Origin: CAZVXI01 sp964631295
GTDB taxonomy: Bacteria > Planctomycetota > Phycisphaerae > Phycisphaerales > SM1A02
Assembly: GCA_964631295.1 (NCBI GenBank)
Contig: CAZVXI010000059.1
Location: 1-15,862 of the forward strand
Length of the DNA: 15,862 nt
Direction: 5' to 3'
Shown here: piece by piece, positions 1 to 6,747 of the stretch
Position numbering within the stretch: position 1 is the stretch's first letter
How the letters are laid out: every line of letters begins with the position of its first letter
Notes under the pieces: model-generated
The model's input: the letters and a program-made list of their open reading frames with translations, nothing else
The model's database searches: none
What the model was told of the DNA's origin: nothing
Position numbers and translations under genes: made by a program

Positions 1-2
1 AG

Positions 3-293
3 GTGCTCGGGCGCGATACGCCGATTCACGGCGTTCTGGTCGACCTCACCGCAAATGGATGCGAGGTGCGCAGTACGAACGCGCGCGATCGCATCGAGCC
101 CGGGCAGAACGTGCTGATGAAGATGGAATTGCCCGAACCTGTCGGCGATGTGATCGAGCATGTGCGCATCACGCGCGTGCTGCCTGTCGGTGATGATGGA
201 CACATGACGATTGTCTCGGCGCGATTTCGCCAGGCAATCGAGGGCCTGCGCGAGTTGCTGGCAAGTGGTCGTGTGAGCATGTCGCCGAAGTGA
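3..293 (+). CDS. PilZ-domain protein, C-terminal part (5' end outside window)
   Basis: This open frame runs in from the left edge and stops with TGA at 291-293. The visible 96 residues contain VDLTANGCEV, which fits the D/N-x-S/T-x-x-G part of a PilZ c-di-GMP-binding domain. A beta-rich stretch and a short C-terminal helix follow. The RxxxR half of the binding site would lie upstream, so ligand binding cannot be judged. PilZ proteins usually act as cytoplasmic c-di-GMP receptors controlling motility, surface attachment or exopolysaccharide. The first codon seen is GTG, but I see no ribosome binding site and treat the gene as 5'-truncated by the window. It converges on the thioredoxin-fold gene and shares a hairpin with it. 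Confidence 0.65.
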   Translation: MLGRDTPIHGVLVDLTANGCEVRSTNARDRIEPGQNVLMKMELPEPVGDVIEHVRITRVLPVGDDGHMTIVSARFRQAIEGLRELLASGRVSMSPK

Positions 294-305
294 CTGCAAA
301 AGAAA

Positions 306-330
306 AACCCCCAGCCAGCGGCCGGGGGTT
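306..330. terminator. Bidirectional intrinsic terminator between convergent genes
   Basis: A 7-bp stem (AACCCCC at 306-312, GGGGGTT at 324-330) encloses a smaller GCC/GGC stem (314-316 with 320-322). On the plus strand it is followed by TTGTTT. On the minus strand the A-run at 303-307 gives a T-tract. It lies 13 bases after the PilZ stop and 33 bases beyond the stop of the opposing gene, so it can serve both. Confidence 0.75.
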
Positions 331-362
331 GTTTGGTCCAAGCGAGTCGATTGGTGCTGCGA

Positions 363-1409
363 TCAGCCGCCATCTCGCATGTTGTTCACGTAGTTCATGA
401 AGTCATCCCTTTGGCCCGAGAGCATCTTGCCGAACTCTGAACCCGGCGCCAGTTCTATCGCGCGCTCGAATGCAGCGACTGCTTCATCCAGTTCCTGCTG
501 CATGATGTGCAGGTTGATTGCGCTTGCAGCGACCTGCTGCTTGGCTTCCGCATCAACATCATCGCGAGCGAGGAACTCATCGATGGCGGTCTTTGCTTCT
601 TCGATCTTTCCGGTCTGGGCGAGCATCGACACACGGACGCCAACCATTTCGCCGTACTTCTCGGGTGAGAGTTCGTAGTTGGCGAGGATTTCATCGACGC
701 CTGCCAACGCATCTTCCGGGCTGGCTGCTGACTGCTGAATCTCCATGAACTTCTTGTCAGCGCGGCTGTCATTGAGTTTGAGCGTCCATGCCTTGCGCAA
801 CCCGGCAACATTGTCCGCGTCGAGCGCGACGATCTCTTCCATCAGCGCTTCAGCGTTGGGGACAGTCACGCCTTCGATGGAAAGGGCCCAGTCGAGCATT
901 TTCGCGCGAGCGATGCCGTCAACCTTGCCAGCAGCGGTGAGTGCTGCATCACGGATTTCCTTGCCGTTGAGCAGTCCGGTGAGATGGTCCACGTAGTTGC
1001 TCGGGCCGCCCGGCTGGTATCCGGTGCGTGCGAACTCTTCGCCCTGCTCATCGGCCAGCACGATCGTGGGATATCCCTGTATGCCGACCTTATCGCGCCA
1101 CTTCTCGTTGTGCGCGACCTGTTCTTCAGAGAGTTGCTTCTGAGAGGGGAAGTCGAGTTCAACCAGCACGAGTTTCTCTCGCGCGTATTCCTGGAACATG
1201 GATTGGCTGAAAACTTCTTCCTTGAGTTTGATGCACCAACCGCACCAATCGGAACCAGTGAAGTCCATGAGAATCACTTTGTTCTCGTTCGCAGCGACTT
1301 CCATCGCATTATCCATGTCAGTCAGCCAGTTGTCGTCGGCATTGGCGAGGCCTGCAGCCAGCAGAATCGGGGCGGCCAGTACAGCGGCTCGAGTCGTTGT
1401 CATCATCAT
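363..1409 (-). CDS. Exported thioredoxin-fold protein with C-terminal helical repeats
   Basis: The 348-residue product begins with a signal peptide: basic Arg7, a hydrophobic core at residues 8-22 and an ANA site near 24. A thioredoxin-like domain follows (about 28-150). Its redox motif is WCGWC with C56 and C59, and the cis-proline lies in GYPT at P114. The DFTGSDWCGWC form matches the thioredoxin_7/DUF255-like group found in periplasmic thiol proteins. Residues 170-345 are helical and TPR-like, ending in an EAVAAFERAIEL repeat typical of tetratricopeptides, so they may bind a partner. The likely role is thiol-disulfide exchange in the periplasm; the substrate is unknown. Three ATGs stand in a row. 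The first is preferred because AGAAGG lies 11 bases upstream. It is the downstream neighbour of a PilZ gene on the same strand. Confidence 0.8.
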   Translation of the reverse strand: MMMTTTRAAVLAAPILLAAGLANADDNWLTDMDNAMEVAANENKVILMDFTGSDWCGWCIKLKEEVFSQSMFQEYAREKLVLVELDFPSQKQLSEEQVAHNEKWRDKVGIQGYPTIVLADEQGEEFARTGYQPGGPSNYVDHLTGLLNGKEIRDAALTAAGKVDGIARAKMLDWALSIEGVTVPNAEALMEEIVALDADNVAGLRKAWTLKLNDSRADKKFMEIQQSAASPEDALAGVDEILANYELSPEKYGEMVGVRVSMLAQTGKIEEAKTAIDEFLARDDVDAEAKQQVAASAINLHIMQQELDEAVAAFERAIELAPGSEFGKMLSGQRDDFMNYVNNMRDGG

Positions 1410-1524
1410 TTGAATGTTGCCCTTCTTTGAGAGTTAGGAGGCACGGGGAGGACTCTCGCTGCCGGTGGATCCGGCCTGAAACGGAATCACTTCTTGTCTG
1501 ATCAGCAGAACACACCCGGATGGC

Positions 1525-1554
1525 ATGTTATTCCGACGGGGCGTCCACTGTCGA
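1525..1554 (-). promoter_or_regulatory. Possible promoter for the thioredoxin-fold gene
   Basis: Read on the minus strand, TCGACA (1549-1554) and TAACAT (1525-1530) are separated by 18 bases and resemble sigma70 -35 and -10 boxes. The start site would be near 1518, about 110 bases before the ATG. The -10 box matches at only four of six positions, so this is a tentative call. The rest of 1410-1597 shows no gene. Confidence 0.3.
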
Positions 1555-1597
1555 TGATACCCGGCGGCGAATAAATTGATGCGGTCGGCAGGGCGAC

Positions 1598-2053
1598 TCA
1601 GGCCGCGTTTGAGGCAGAATCGCTCGCGTGAGCCTTCACATACGGCGTGATATCGATCTTGCAGTCGAACGCGAGGCCGACTGAGTGAATCCGGCCGGTG
1701 ATCAACTGGCAGCGTGTGATCTGGCCCGGCACCTCAATGAAGTGCTCTTCATCGCGTTTCTGGAGGATGATTGAGTACTGCGTGCCGGGATATGCAAATG
1801 TGCCGTGGATGAAGCCGATGCCACCCTCACTGAGGTCGATCGGGATAATGCGGTAATAGTTGTCGATCTTTTTGATGTCGTCCCGGTGCCGGAGATACGC
1901 GAACATCCCGTCGAAACGGCGTCGCGCGTGCTGGCGATCCGCAGGGCTGGTGCCTTCGAGCGTCAGGGAGTTGATCATCGCGAGCGCCTGCCGCAGTTGC
2001 TCCTGCACGGGCGAGATCAGATCGACGACTGGTTTTCCGTTGAAATTCACCAT
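1598..2053 (-). CDS. PilZ-domain protein
   Basis: The product has 151 residues. An N-terminal helical part (about 10-38) is followed by an arginine cluster, RQHARRRF (40-47), and then the PilZ signature DLSEGGIGF (73-81). Together these form the two halves of a c-di-GMP site. The rest is beta-rich, as expected for the PilZ barrel. It is probably a cytoplasmic c-di-GMP receptor with an N-terminal extension; the target is unknown. ATG at 2053 is chosen because AAGGGGG lies 9-10 bases upstream; a GTG one codon earlier is the alternative. It diverges from the HTH/two-TM gene, and the 275 bases between them must hold both promoters. It is one of three PilZ proteins in this window, and they differ in size and flanking sequence. 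Confidence 0.75.
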   Translation of the reverse strand: MVNFNGKPVVDLISPVQEQLRQALAMINSLTLEGTSPADRQHARRRFDGMFAYLRHRDDIKKIDNYYRIIPIDLSEGGIGFIHGTFAYPGTQYSIILQKRDEEHFIEVPGQITRCQLITGRIHSVGLAFDCKIDITPYVKAHASDSASNAA

Positions 2054-2228
2054 CACGCGGCGACCCCCTTCACGCCGCCCGGTGGAGTGCGACGCTCGGT
2101 CTGGGAAGGAGATCGGCCGAAACCGGCGCCTGCTTCATGTGAGTGAGGCCGTTTTCGGCGATGTGGGACAGAAGCCCGGCCGATAATCCATTTGGGCCCC
2201 TTGCCGCAGGATGGACTGTGTTGTAGCG

Positions 2229-2234
2229 TACAAT
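2229..2234 (+). promoter_or_regulatory. Possible -10 box for the HTH/two-TM gene
   Basis: TACAAT matches the sigma70 -10 consensus at five of six positions and lies about 95 bases before the start codon. No good -35 sits at the right distance. An alternative pair is TTGCCG with TAGCGT 17 bases downstream, overlapping the same site. The remaining 2054-2328 region has no gene I can support. Confidence 0.3.
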
Positions 2235-2328
2235 GCTTCCGCCCGGGCCGGCGAGGCTTGGGGGCTTGTCGCAGCGACTGCGCGTCCAGCGCTCAGATCA
2301 TTTGTTTGAAAGACCGGAGTTTTGTCTG

Positions 2329-3123
2329 ATGGCCAAGATGTTCTACACGCTCGAAGAGGTCTGCGAGAAACTCGGCAAGAGTGAGGAAGAGGTCAAAAAC
2401 ATGGCCTCAAGCGGCCAACTCCAGGAGTTCCGCGATCGCGACAAGCTCATGTTCAAGGTCGACCAGATCGACCTGCTCGCTGGCGGTGATGAAGACACAG
2501 GCGATGTCTCGCTGAACCTCGAAGACACGTCCGGCGGGTCAGGCCTCGATCTCAAGGCAGATTCCGGGGCACTCGACCTGACAGACTCCAACGAAGGCAG
2601 CGGCATCAGCGTGTTCGACACGCAGGTCGACAGCCCTGCCATCGAAGCGGGTGACACGCAGGAAGGCGATGCGATCGACGACGACCTGACGCTCGAAGCG
2701 GTCGGATCAGGCAGCGGCCTGCTCGACCTGACGCGCGAGTCGGATGACACTTCACTCGGCGCCGAACTGCTCGAAGAGGTCTACTCCAGCGATGAGAATA
2801 TCGAGATCCCCGCGAACGCATCGGGCCTGTTCGAGGCGGCCGGTGCTGACAGCGGTGGCAACCAGATGGGTGGCGTGGCCACCGTTCCGATGGTCGTCGA
2901 ATCTTACGACGGCACTGGCTCGGGCCTCGGCGTGGGCTTGATGCTCGGTGCCCTCGTCTCGCTGATTATCACCGGCATCATCGTTGTTGTCGCCTCGATG
3001 GGCGCAACGCCTGATCTGGCAATACGCTTTTCCGATCAACTCATGATCTGGGGCGGCGGCCTGCTTGGCGCCACGATCCTGTTCGGCCTGATCGGCATGT
3101 TCATCGGCAAGGCATCGGGCTGA
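2329..3123 (+). CDS. HTH-acidic linker-two-TM membrane protein
   Basis: The 264-residue product has three parts. Residues 4-50 (FYTLEEVCEKLGKSEEEVKNM...) look like a MerR/excisionase-type helix-turn-helix, with the usual 'LGKSEEEVKN' turn and a wing near RDRDKLMFK. Residues 52-195 are an acidic, Gly/Ser-rich linker with repeated SG-x-LDL units (SGLDLKADS, SGALDLTDS, SGLLDLTRES) and a DDTSLGAELLEEVY block. Residues 199-223 and 239-260 are two membrane helices. This suggests a membrane-tethered DNA-binding or adaptor protein, with the HTH on the cytoplasmic side. Function and target are unknown. The start is ATG 2329 with GGAG 9 bases upstream; earlier in-frame codons lack a site and give a non-HTH-like extension. 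An intrinsic terminator follows 26 bases after the stop. Confidence 0.7.
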   Translation: MAKMFYTLEEVCEKLGKSEEEVKNMASSGQLQEFRDRDKLMFKVDQIDLLAGGDEDTGDVSLNLEDTSGGSGLDLKADSGALDLTDSNEGSGISVFDTQVDSPAIEAGDTQEGDAIDDDLTLEAVGSGSGLLDLTRESDDTSLGAELLEEVYSSDENIEIPANASGLFEAAGADSGGNQMGGVATVPMVVESYDGTGSGLGVGLMLGALVSLIITGIIVVVASMGATPDLAIRFSDQLMIWGGGLLGATILFGLIGMFIGKASG

Positions 3124-3149
3124 TTGACGCCAACCAACGCAATACCATG

Positions 3150-3178
3150 CAGCCCTCGACATGCTCGGGGGCTGTTTT
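3150..3178 (+). terminator. Intrinsic terminator between the HTH gene and psd
   Basis: A 10-bp stem (CAGCCCTCGA at 3150-3159 with TCGGGGGCTG at 3165-3174, one T-G pair) has a five-base loop and is followed at once by TTTTCTTC. It should end transcription of the HTH gene. It overlaps an in-frame ATG at 3161 that could otherwise be taken as the psd start, which argues for the later ATG at 3203. Confidence 0.75.
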
Positions 3179-3202
3179 CTTCACCGAACCATCGATCGTT
3201 CC

Positions 3203-3880
3203 ATGTTGCTCACGAAGTACGGCCTGAAGCAGTGGCTGATCATCCTCATCACAGGCGCGGTGCTAACCGCGTTGCCGCTGCTGGTCGGCTGGTGGTGGCT
3301 GAGCATCGTCTTTGCGGTCGTGACGCTGGCGATGCTGAGTTTCTTTCGCGATCCGATTCGGCGCATCCGCACCGATCTGCCGCCCGGCACGATGCTCAGT
3401 CCTGCCGATGGTGTCATCAGCGCGGTGGAACATGTCGATGCGCATGATGCCGTCGACGGGCCAGCAGTGATCATCCGCATCTTCCTCAGTGTGCTCAACG
3501 TGCATGTGAACCGCTGGCCTTACGACGGCACCGTCGTCGACACGCGCTACAAGCCGGGCGAGTTTCTCAATGCGCAGACGCCGGAGTCGGCAAAGGTCAA
3601 CGAGTCGAACCTGATCTTCTTTGAAGGTTTCCATCCCGACGGTTCGACGGAACGCATGGGATTGCGGCAGGTTTCAGGGATGGTCGCCCGCTGTATTGTG
3701 TGCCCGATCACGCCCGGTGAGACGTTCAAGCGCGGCGAGAAGTTCGGCATGATCAAGTTCGGTTCAACGACGGAACTCATCCTGCCGCGCCCGGATGATG
3801 TTGCTGTGCACGTTGAGCAAGGCACCAAAGTGCGCGCCGGCCTGACGATCATTGCAACCATCAACCTGCCCGAGTCTTGA
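3203..3880 (+). CDS. psd: Phosphatidylserine decarboxylase proenzyme, short type
   Basis: The enzyme converts phosphatidylserine to phosphatidylethanolamine at the membrane. The 225-residue length fits the short bacterial/archaeal type rather than the ~320-residue E. coli type. Hydrophobic helices at about 11-29 and 30-47 precede FFRDP. The catalytic elements are present: Asp69 in SPADG (66-70), His101 in NVHVNRWP, and the self-cleavage motif FGST (186-189). Cleavage before Ser188 would make the pyruvoyl group and leave a small alpha chain. Phe replaces the usual Leu of LGST. ATG 3203 is chosen because the alternative ATG at 3161 lies inside a terminator stem. I see no clear Shine-Dalgarno before it, and only 28 bases separate it from the end of that stem. 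The usual partner, phosphatidylserine synthase (pssA), is not next to it here. Confidence 0.9.
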   Translation: MLLTKYGLKQWLIILITGAVLTALPLLVGWWWLSIVFAVVTLAMLSFFRDPIRRIRTDLPPGTMLSPADGVISAVEHVDAHDAVDGPAVIIRIFLSVLNVHVNRWPYDGTVVDTRYKPGEFLNAQTPESAKVNESNLIFFEGFHPDGSTERMGLRQVSGMVARCIVCPITPGETFKRGEKFGMIKFGSTTELILPRPDDVAVHVEQGTKVRAGLTIIATINLPES

Positions 3881-3997
3881 GGTCGCAAGTCTCGCAAATC
3901 TCAGATCGGACCCTTGCAGATTCGCAGGATTACTCGCGTGGAAGTGTGTCATCTGCGTTGTTTCGCCAGTTGTTGCATGCGCAGTATGCTGTCGCAA

Positions 3998-4966
3998 CTA
4001 TCGCGGGCGAGTTTGAGAAATAAATCCTGTTCGATCGGGTGGGTCAAGGTTGCAGGTCGTCCACAGCCATGCCATCCGGCACCACATGCGCGGCGGGAGC
4101 AGGACCTTCACCATCCACCGGGCAAGTGCCCGGCCGAATGCCATACCCAGAATCAGGCACGGCAATGTCAGCGTGATGAATACCGCTAAGATCGGCACAC
4201 CAACCTGCTGCCAGGCTGCTCGGCCGGCCCATGTCGGGTCGGTTGTCATCGCATCAATCATCGACATTGACCCGAATGCCAGCGCGATGAGCCACATCGT
4301 GATTGCGAAGACGACAAGGCTGCGCATGCGCCGAGCGATGAGAATCACTGACCACATTGCCCCGACGACGGGCACGAGCAGGACTGTTGCTGCCAACGGC
4401 ACCAGGAACTCGCGACTCAGCGATCCGAAGACCCCTCCAGCATCGGCGAGCAGTTGTGACTGATCCTGGGAGATATACCAGGCCTCGAAAGATGTCATCC
4501 CGACTGCGGGCGTCGGATTCGCGGCGCTCCACTGGTTGTGCTGATCGTTGAGGTATCGCCAGTAACCATCGATGGCGAGTTCGGTCGTGCCGAGCGACAA
4601 GCCAAACATCATCAGTGCGGTGAGCGCGAGCAGCGCAATGATGATGAGCATCCAGAGCCCTGCGAAGACTGTGCCGATGCGCCCGGCCCATTTGCCGAGC
4701 ACCGGATACTCCTGTGTGGTCGTGACTTCTCCGCATTCCGGACAGCGGACGATGAGCAGGTTGTAGTGCGGCTCGCGCATGATCGGCTGGCCGATCAGGT
4801 TGTAGGAGCAGTGGATGCAGATGCGATCGCCGGTCATGAGCGACACGCGCTCAGGCGTGCCATCCACCAGCGTGGCTTGCTCTGAAGCCGGGGCTTGCGG
4901 TGCGGATCCCGAGTGCGGCATCGCGCGGGAATCGTGCTCGGTGTCGTGGTGCTCTTGCGCGGTCAT
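3998..4966 (-). CDS. Zinc-ribbon multi-pass membrane protein (larger paralogue)
   Basis: The 322-residue product starts with a polar 45-residue tail. A zinc-ribbon-like module follows, with C50, C53, C75 and C78 (CX2C-X21-CX2C, ending CPECGE). About four membrane helices come next (roughly 97-123, 187-211, 217-238 and 255-280), with a 60-residue soluble loop between the first two. I do not recognise the family and assign no reaction. The ribbon would lie in the cytoplasm if the positive charges after the later helices (ARRMR, ARWMVK) face inward. The gene lies 174 bases downstream of a smaller paralogue with identical cysteine spacing. No good ribosome binding site is visible before the ATG. 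Bases 3881-3997 downstream hold no gene or terminator I can support. Confidence 0.6.
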   Translation of the reverse strand: MTAQEHHDTEHDSRAMPHSGSAPQAPASEQATLVDGTPERVSLMTGDRICIHCSYNLIGQPIMREPHYNLLIVRCPECGEVTTTQEYPVLGKWAGRIGTVFAGLWMLIIIALLALTALMMFGLSLGTTELAIDGYWRYLNDQHNQWSAANPTPAVGMTSFEAWYISQDQSQLLADAGGVFGSLSREFLVPLAATVLLVPVVGAMWSVILIARRMRSLVVFAITMWLIALAFGSMSMIDAMTTDPTWAGRAAWQQVGVPILAVFITLTLPCLILGMAFGRALARWMVKVLLPPRMWCRMAWLWTTCNLDPPDRTGFISQTRPR

Positions 4967-5140
4967 TGCGATTCATCGTTTGTACGGGACGGCTGATCCA
5001 TGGTATTGGCATTTGACAATGTTGCGTTCATCACTGTGCCAATCTGAGCATATCGCGCCGGCCGACAGGAAGGTGCGGGACACTCTTTGAGGTGGCAGCA
5101 CGGGCGTGGTGCGTGCGATGCGTGCAGGCGAGGGAGAGCA

Positions 5141-5836
5141 TCAATGGAATCGTCGCTGGCGCAGCCGCCTGCGACGCAGGCGGAACCGCCAACTGCGAAA
5201 TGTACGTGCCAGTGCGAGCAGACCGAAGCCGATCGGGATGCCTGATGTCGCCAGTGCCGTGATGGCAGTGATGATGATGACACTGACACTCCAGAATCCA
5301 AACGCGAGCAGGAGCGCGCTGCGCCATGTATCGCCGGATCGCATGACCGGATCGCCCGGCCTGACGAACTCGCCATTTGCAAGGATCGTGAAGAGGACAA
5401 CAACACTGAGAACCGCGACGGCACAGAGCGCCCAGCCGATGAACGCACGCCAGCGGGTGATGTGGGAGAAGCCGGCCGTCAGCCACGCACCCAGCGCCGG
5501 CGGGAACAGTGAGCCCAGCACAATTGCTGGCACAAGATCGCCGATCTCGGTGTCTTCCAGCGTGAGGTGCGTGATCGCGATTGGAATCGCGAAGCAGCAG
5601 CCGATCGCCATCATCAGGGAGACAAAGAGCAGAGAAAGGTGGACCGCGAACGTCGTCGCGACGGTGTCGTACCGCATGACCGTCCGCCACATCTGCTGGA
5701 AGGGGTGGCGCATACGGACGGCCGCGGTCTCGCACTTCGGGCAGATGACAACCGGCAGTCGGTAGTAGGGGTCGTGGATCGGCCGCGTTGCAGCCAGATC
5801 GAACCCGCAGGATTGGCAGACATGCGAGATGGCCAT
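5141..5836 (-). CDS. Zinc-ribbon multi-pass membrane protein (smaller paralogue)
   Basis: The 231-residue product begins directly with a zinc ribbon: C7, C10, C32 and C35, the same CX2C-X21-CX2C spacing as the neighbouring 322-residue protein. The flanking residues are also similar (PYY-L-PVV-CP-C here, PHYNLLIV-CPEC there). Four or five membrane helices follow (about 60-90, 100-123, 131-153 and 172-212). The last 20 residues are strikingly basic (RFRLRRRRLRQRR). They are encoded partly by a near-perfect palindrome at 5165-5183, which may be a late addition. Function is unknown. The pair probably arose by duplication. The start is the first ATG; no strong ribosome binding site is seen. Confidence 0.6.
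   Translation of the reverse strand: MAISHVCQSCGFDLAATRPIHDPYYRLPVVICPKCETAAVRMRHPFQQMWRTVMRYDTVATTFAVHLSLLFVSLMMAIGCCFAIPIAITHLTLEDTEIGDLVPAIVLGSLFPPALGAWLTAGFSHITRWRAFIGWALCAVAVLSVVVLFTILANGEFVRPGDPVMRSGDTWRSALLLAFGFWSVSVIIITAITALATSGIPIGFGLLALARTFRSWRFRLRRRRLRQRRFH
5165..5183. repeat. Palindrome inside the 3' end of the smaller zinc-ribbon gene
   Basis: CCGCCTGCG and CGCAGGCGG flank a single A, giving an 8-bp stem with a three-base loop. It encodes part of the arginine-rich C-terminus. There is no T-tract, so it is not a standard intrinsic terminator. It could slow transcription or translation, or be a short inserted repeat. Confidence 0.55.
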
Positions 5837-5856
5837 GGGCAGTCGAACACTCTATT

Positions 5857-5874
5857 CAGCGGCCCGGGCCGCTG
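5857..5874. promoter_or_regulatory. 18-bp perfect palindrome upstream of the smaller zinc-ribbon gene
   Basis: CAGCGGCCCGGGCCGCTG is its own reverse complement over all 18 bases. It lies 20 bases before the start codon, in the 155-base gap between the PUR gene and this gene. With no spacer it makes a poor RNA hairpin but a good dimer-binding site. An operator is possible; chance in GC-rich DNA is the alternative. Confidence 0.4.
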
Positions 5875-5991
5875 CATTGCATCGACATTGTTGGGCCAAC
5901 CCGCGAGCCTCTTGCAAGGTTGCCTGCCCGACCGCTGGGGGCGGCCATGCCCTCAACAGCCTGCCTTGACCTCACGCCACGCCCGCGTGCA

Positions 5992-6393
5992 TTACGCCTT
6001 CTTCGATGGCTTGGGCACATATTTGTGGCCGGGCGGCGTCTTGATGTCGTTTTCCTTCAAATAAGCGCGGAGCTCGTCCATCTGCTCGAAGAACTGTTCG
6101 AAGTCTTCCGACCACACCGTGATGTTGAACTTGCGATAGGTGCCATCGTCCTGCGGGTTGCCTTCGACAATCCTGATCGACGGATTGCCGTTGCCAGCCT
6201 TCCGAACCTGGATCGCATATTTGCGCGGCCCAACTGAGTCGAACACCCATGTCTTGAGCGTTTGCGGCTGCTTGCGCGGCGTACCGTTGCCTCGGCTGCC
6301 GCCTCTTGATCCATTTTGGCGGTAGCCACTGCGTTGGCTGCTTGCAGCCAGGCTGGAGGAACTCGTTGGTTTTGCGTGGGCGGTGGTCGTCAT
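5992..6393 (-). CDS. PUR-type (DUF3276-like) nucleic-acid-binding protein with Arg/Gly tail
   Basis: The product has 133 residues. Residues 46-113 fit a bacterial PUR repeat, the family related to eukaryotic Pur-alpha that binds single-stranded DNA and RNA. The pattern is TWVFDSVGPRKYAIQV, then IRIVEGNP, then YRKFNITVWSEDFEQFFEQMDELRAYL, i.e. beta strands followed by an amphipathic helix. The first 45 residues are low-complexity Ser/Ala, then Arg/Gly-rich (GSRGGSRGNG), like the RGG tails of RNA-binding proteins. The C-terminus is lysine-rich. It probably binds RNA or ssDNA in the cytoplasm; the target is unknown. AAAGGAG lies 7 bases before the ATG. A sigma70-like promoter stands 50-80 bases upstream. 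Confidence 0.75.
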   Translation of the reverse strand: MTTTAHAKPTSSSSLAASSQRSGYRQNGSRGGSRGNGTPRKQPQTLKTWVFDSVGPRKYAIQVRKAGNGNPSIRIVEGNPQDDGTYRKFNITVWSEDFEQFFEQMDELRAYLKENDIKTPPGHKYVPKPSKKA

Positions 6394-6747
6394 CGGATCG
6401 CTCCTTTGCGTGTCTGCCCCGGCGTGCTGGTGATTCTGTTCGGTATTTTATCACCCAAACAAAACAAGATCAACATGCGCAATCAAATGTGGATGCGTTG
6501 TGCATGACTGACATCTTGAGCCATGTGAATATGTCGTAAATCTCTGCGAGAAAGACACTTGCTGCGTGATGCGACTCTGGGGCGGCCCTTGTGAAGAAAA
6601 GAACGATTGCAAACCACGATGGATTTCGCTGGCGAACTTCGATCGCGCGCGGCAAATTCGGCTTCTGGAGGGGGCCTTCACACGTTCACCAACCCCGCCT
6701 CGCGGATGAGATCCGGGCAACACGAGGCACACAAAAGGAGGCCTGCC
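6394..6747. other. Divergent intergenic region between the PUR and CBS genes
   Basis: About 350 bases without a convincing gene. The left half is more AT-rich and holds the minus-strand promoter and the AAAGGAG site of the PUR gene. The right half ends with the strong AAAAGGAGG site of the CBS gene. An open frame continues upstream of the CBS start, but its translation looks like random GC-rich sequence. No good plus-strand promoter was identified. Confidence 0.6.
6445..6473 (-). promoter_or_regulatory. Sigma70-type promoter of the PUR-domain gene
   Basis: On the minus strand TTGATC (6468-6473) and TAAAAT (6445-6450) are separated by exactly 17 bases. The spacer is T-rich, unusual in this GC-rich window. 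Start of transcription would be near 6438, giving a leader of about 45 bases that includes the AAAGGAG ribosome binding site. Confidence 0.6.

Noticed and set aside
2233..2328. An upstream extension of the HTH/two-TM protein by 32 residues
   Set aside because: The extension does not look like protein, overlaps the likely promoter and lacks a ribosome binding site. ATG 2329 has one and starts just before the HTH.
3161..3202. An earlier psd start adding 14 residues
   Set aside because: The ATG lies inside the stem-loop of an intrinsic terminator, and the added residues do not fit the family's N-terminus.
6607..6747. An N-terminal extension of the CBS protein
   Set aside because: The strong AAAAGGAGG site six bases before ATG 6748 fixes the start, and the upstream translation looks random.
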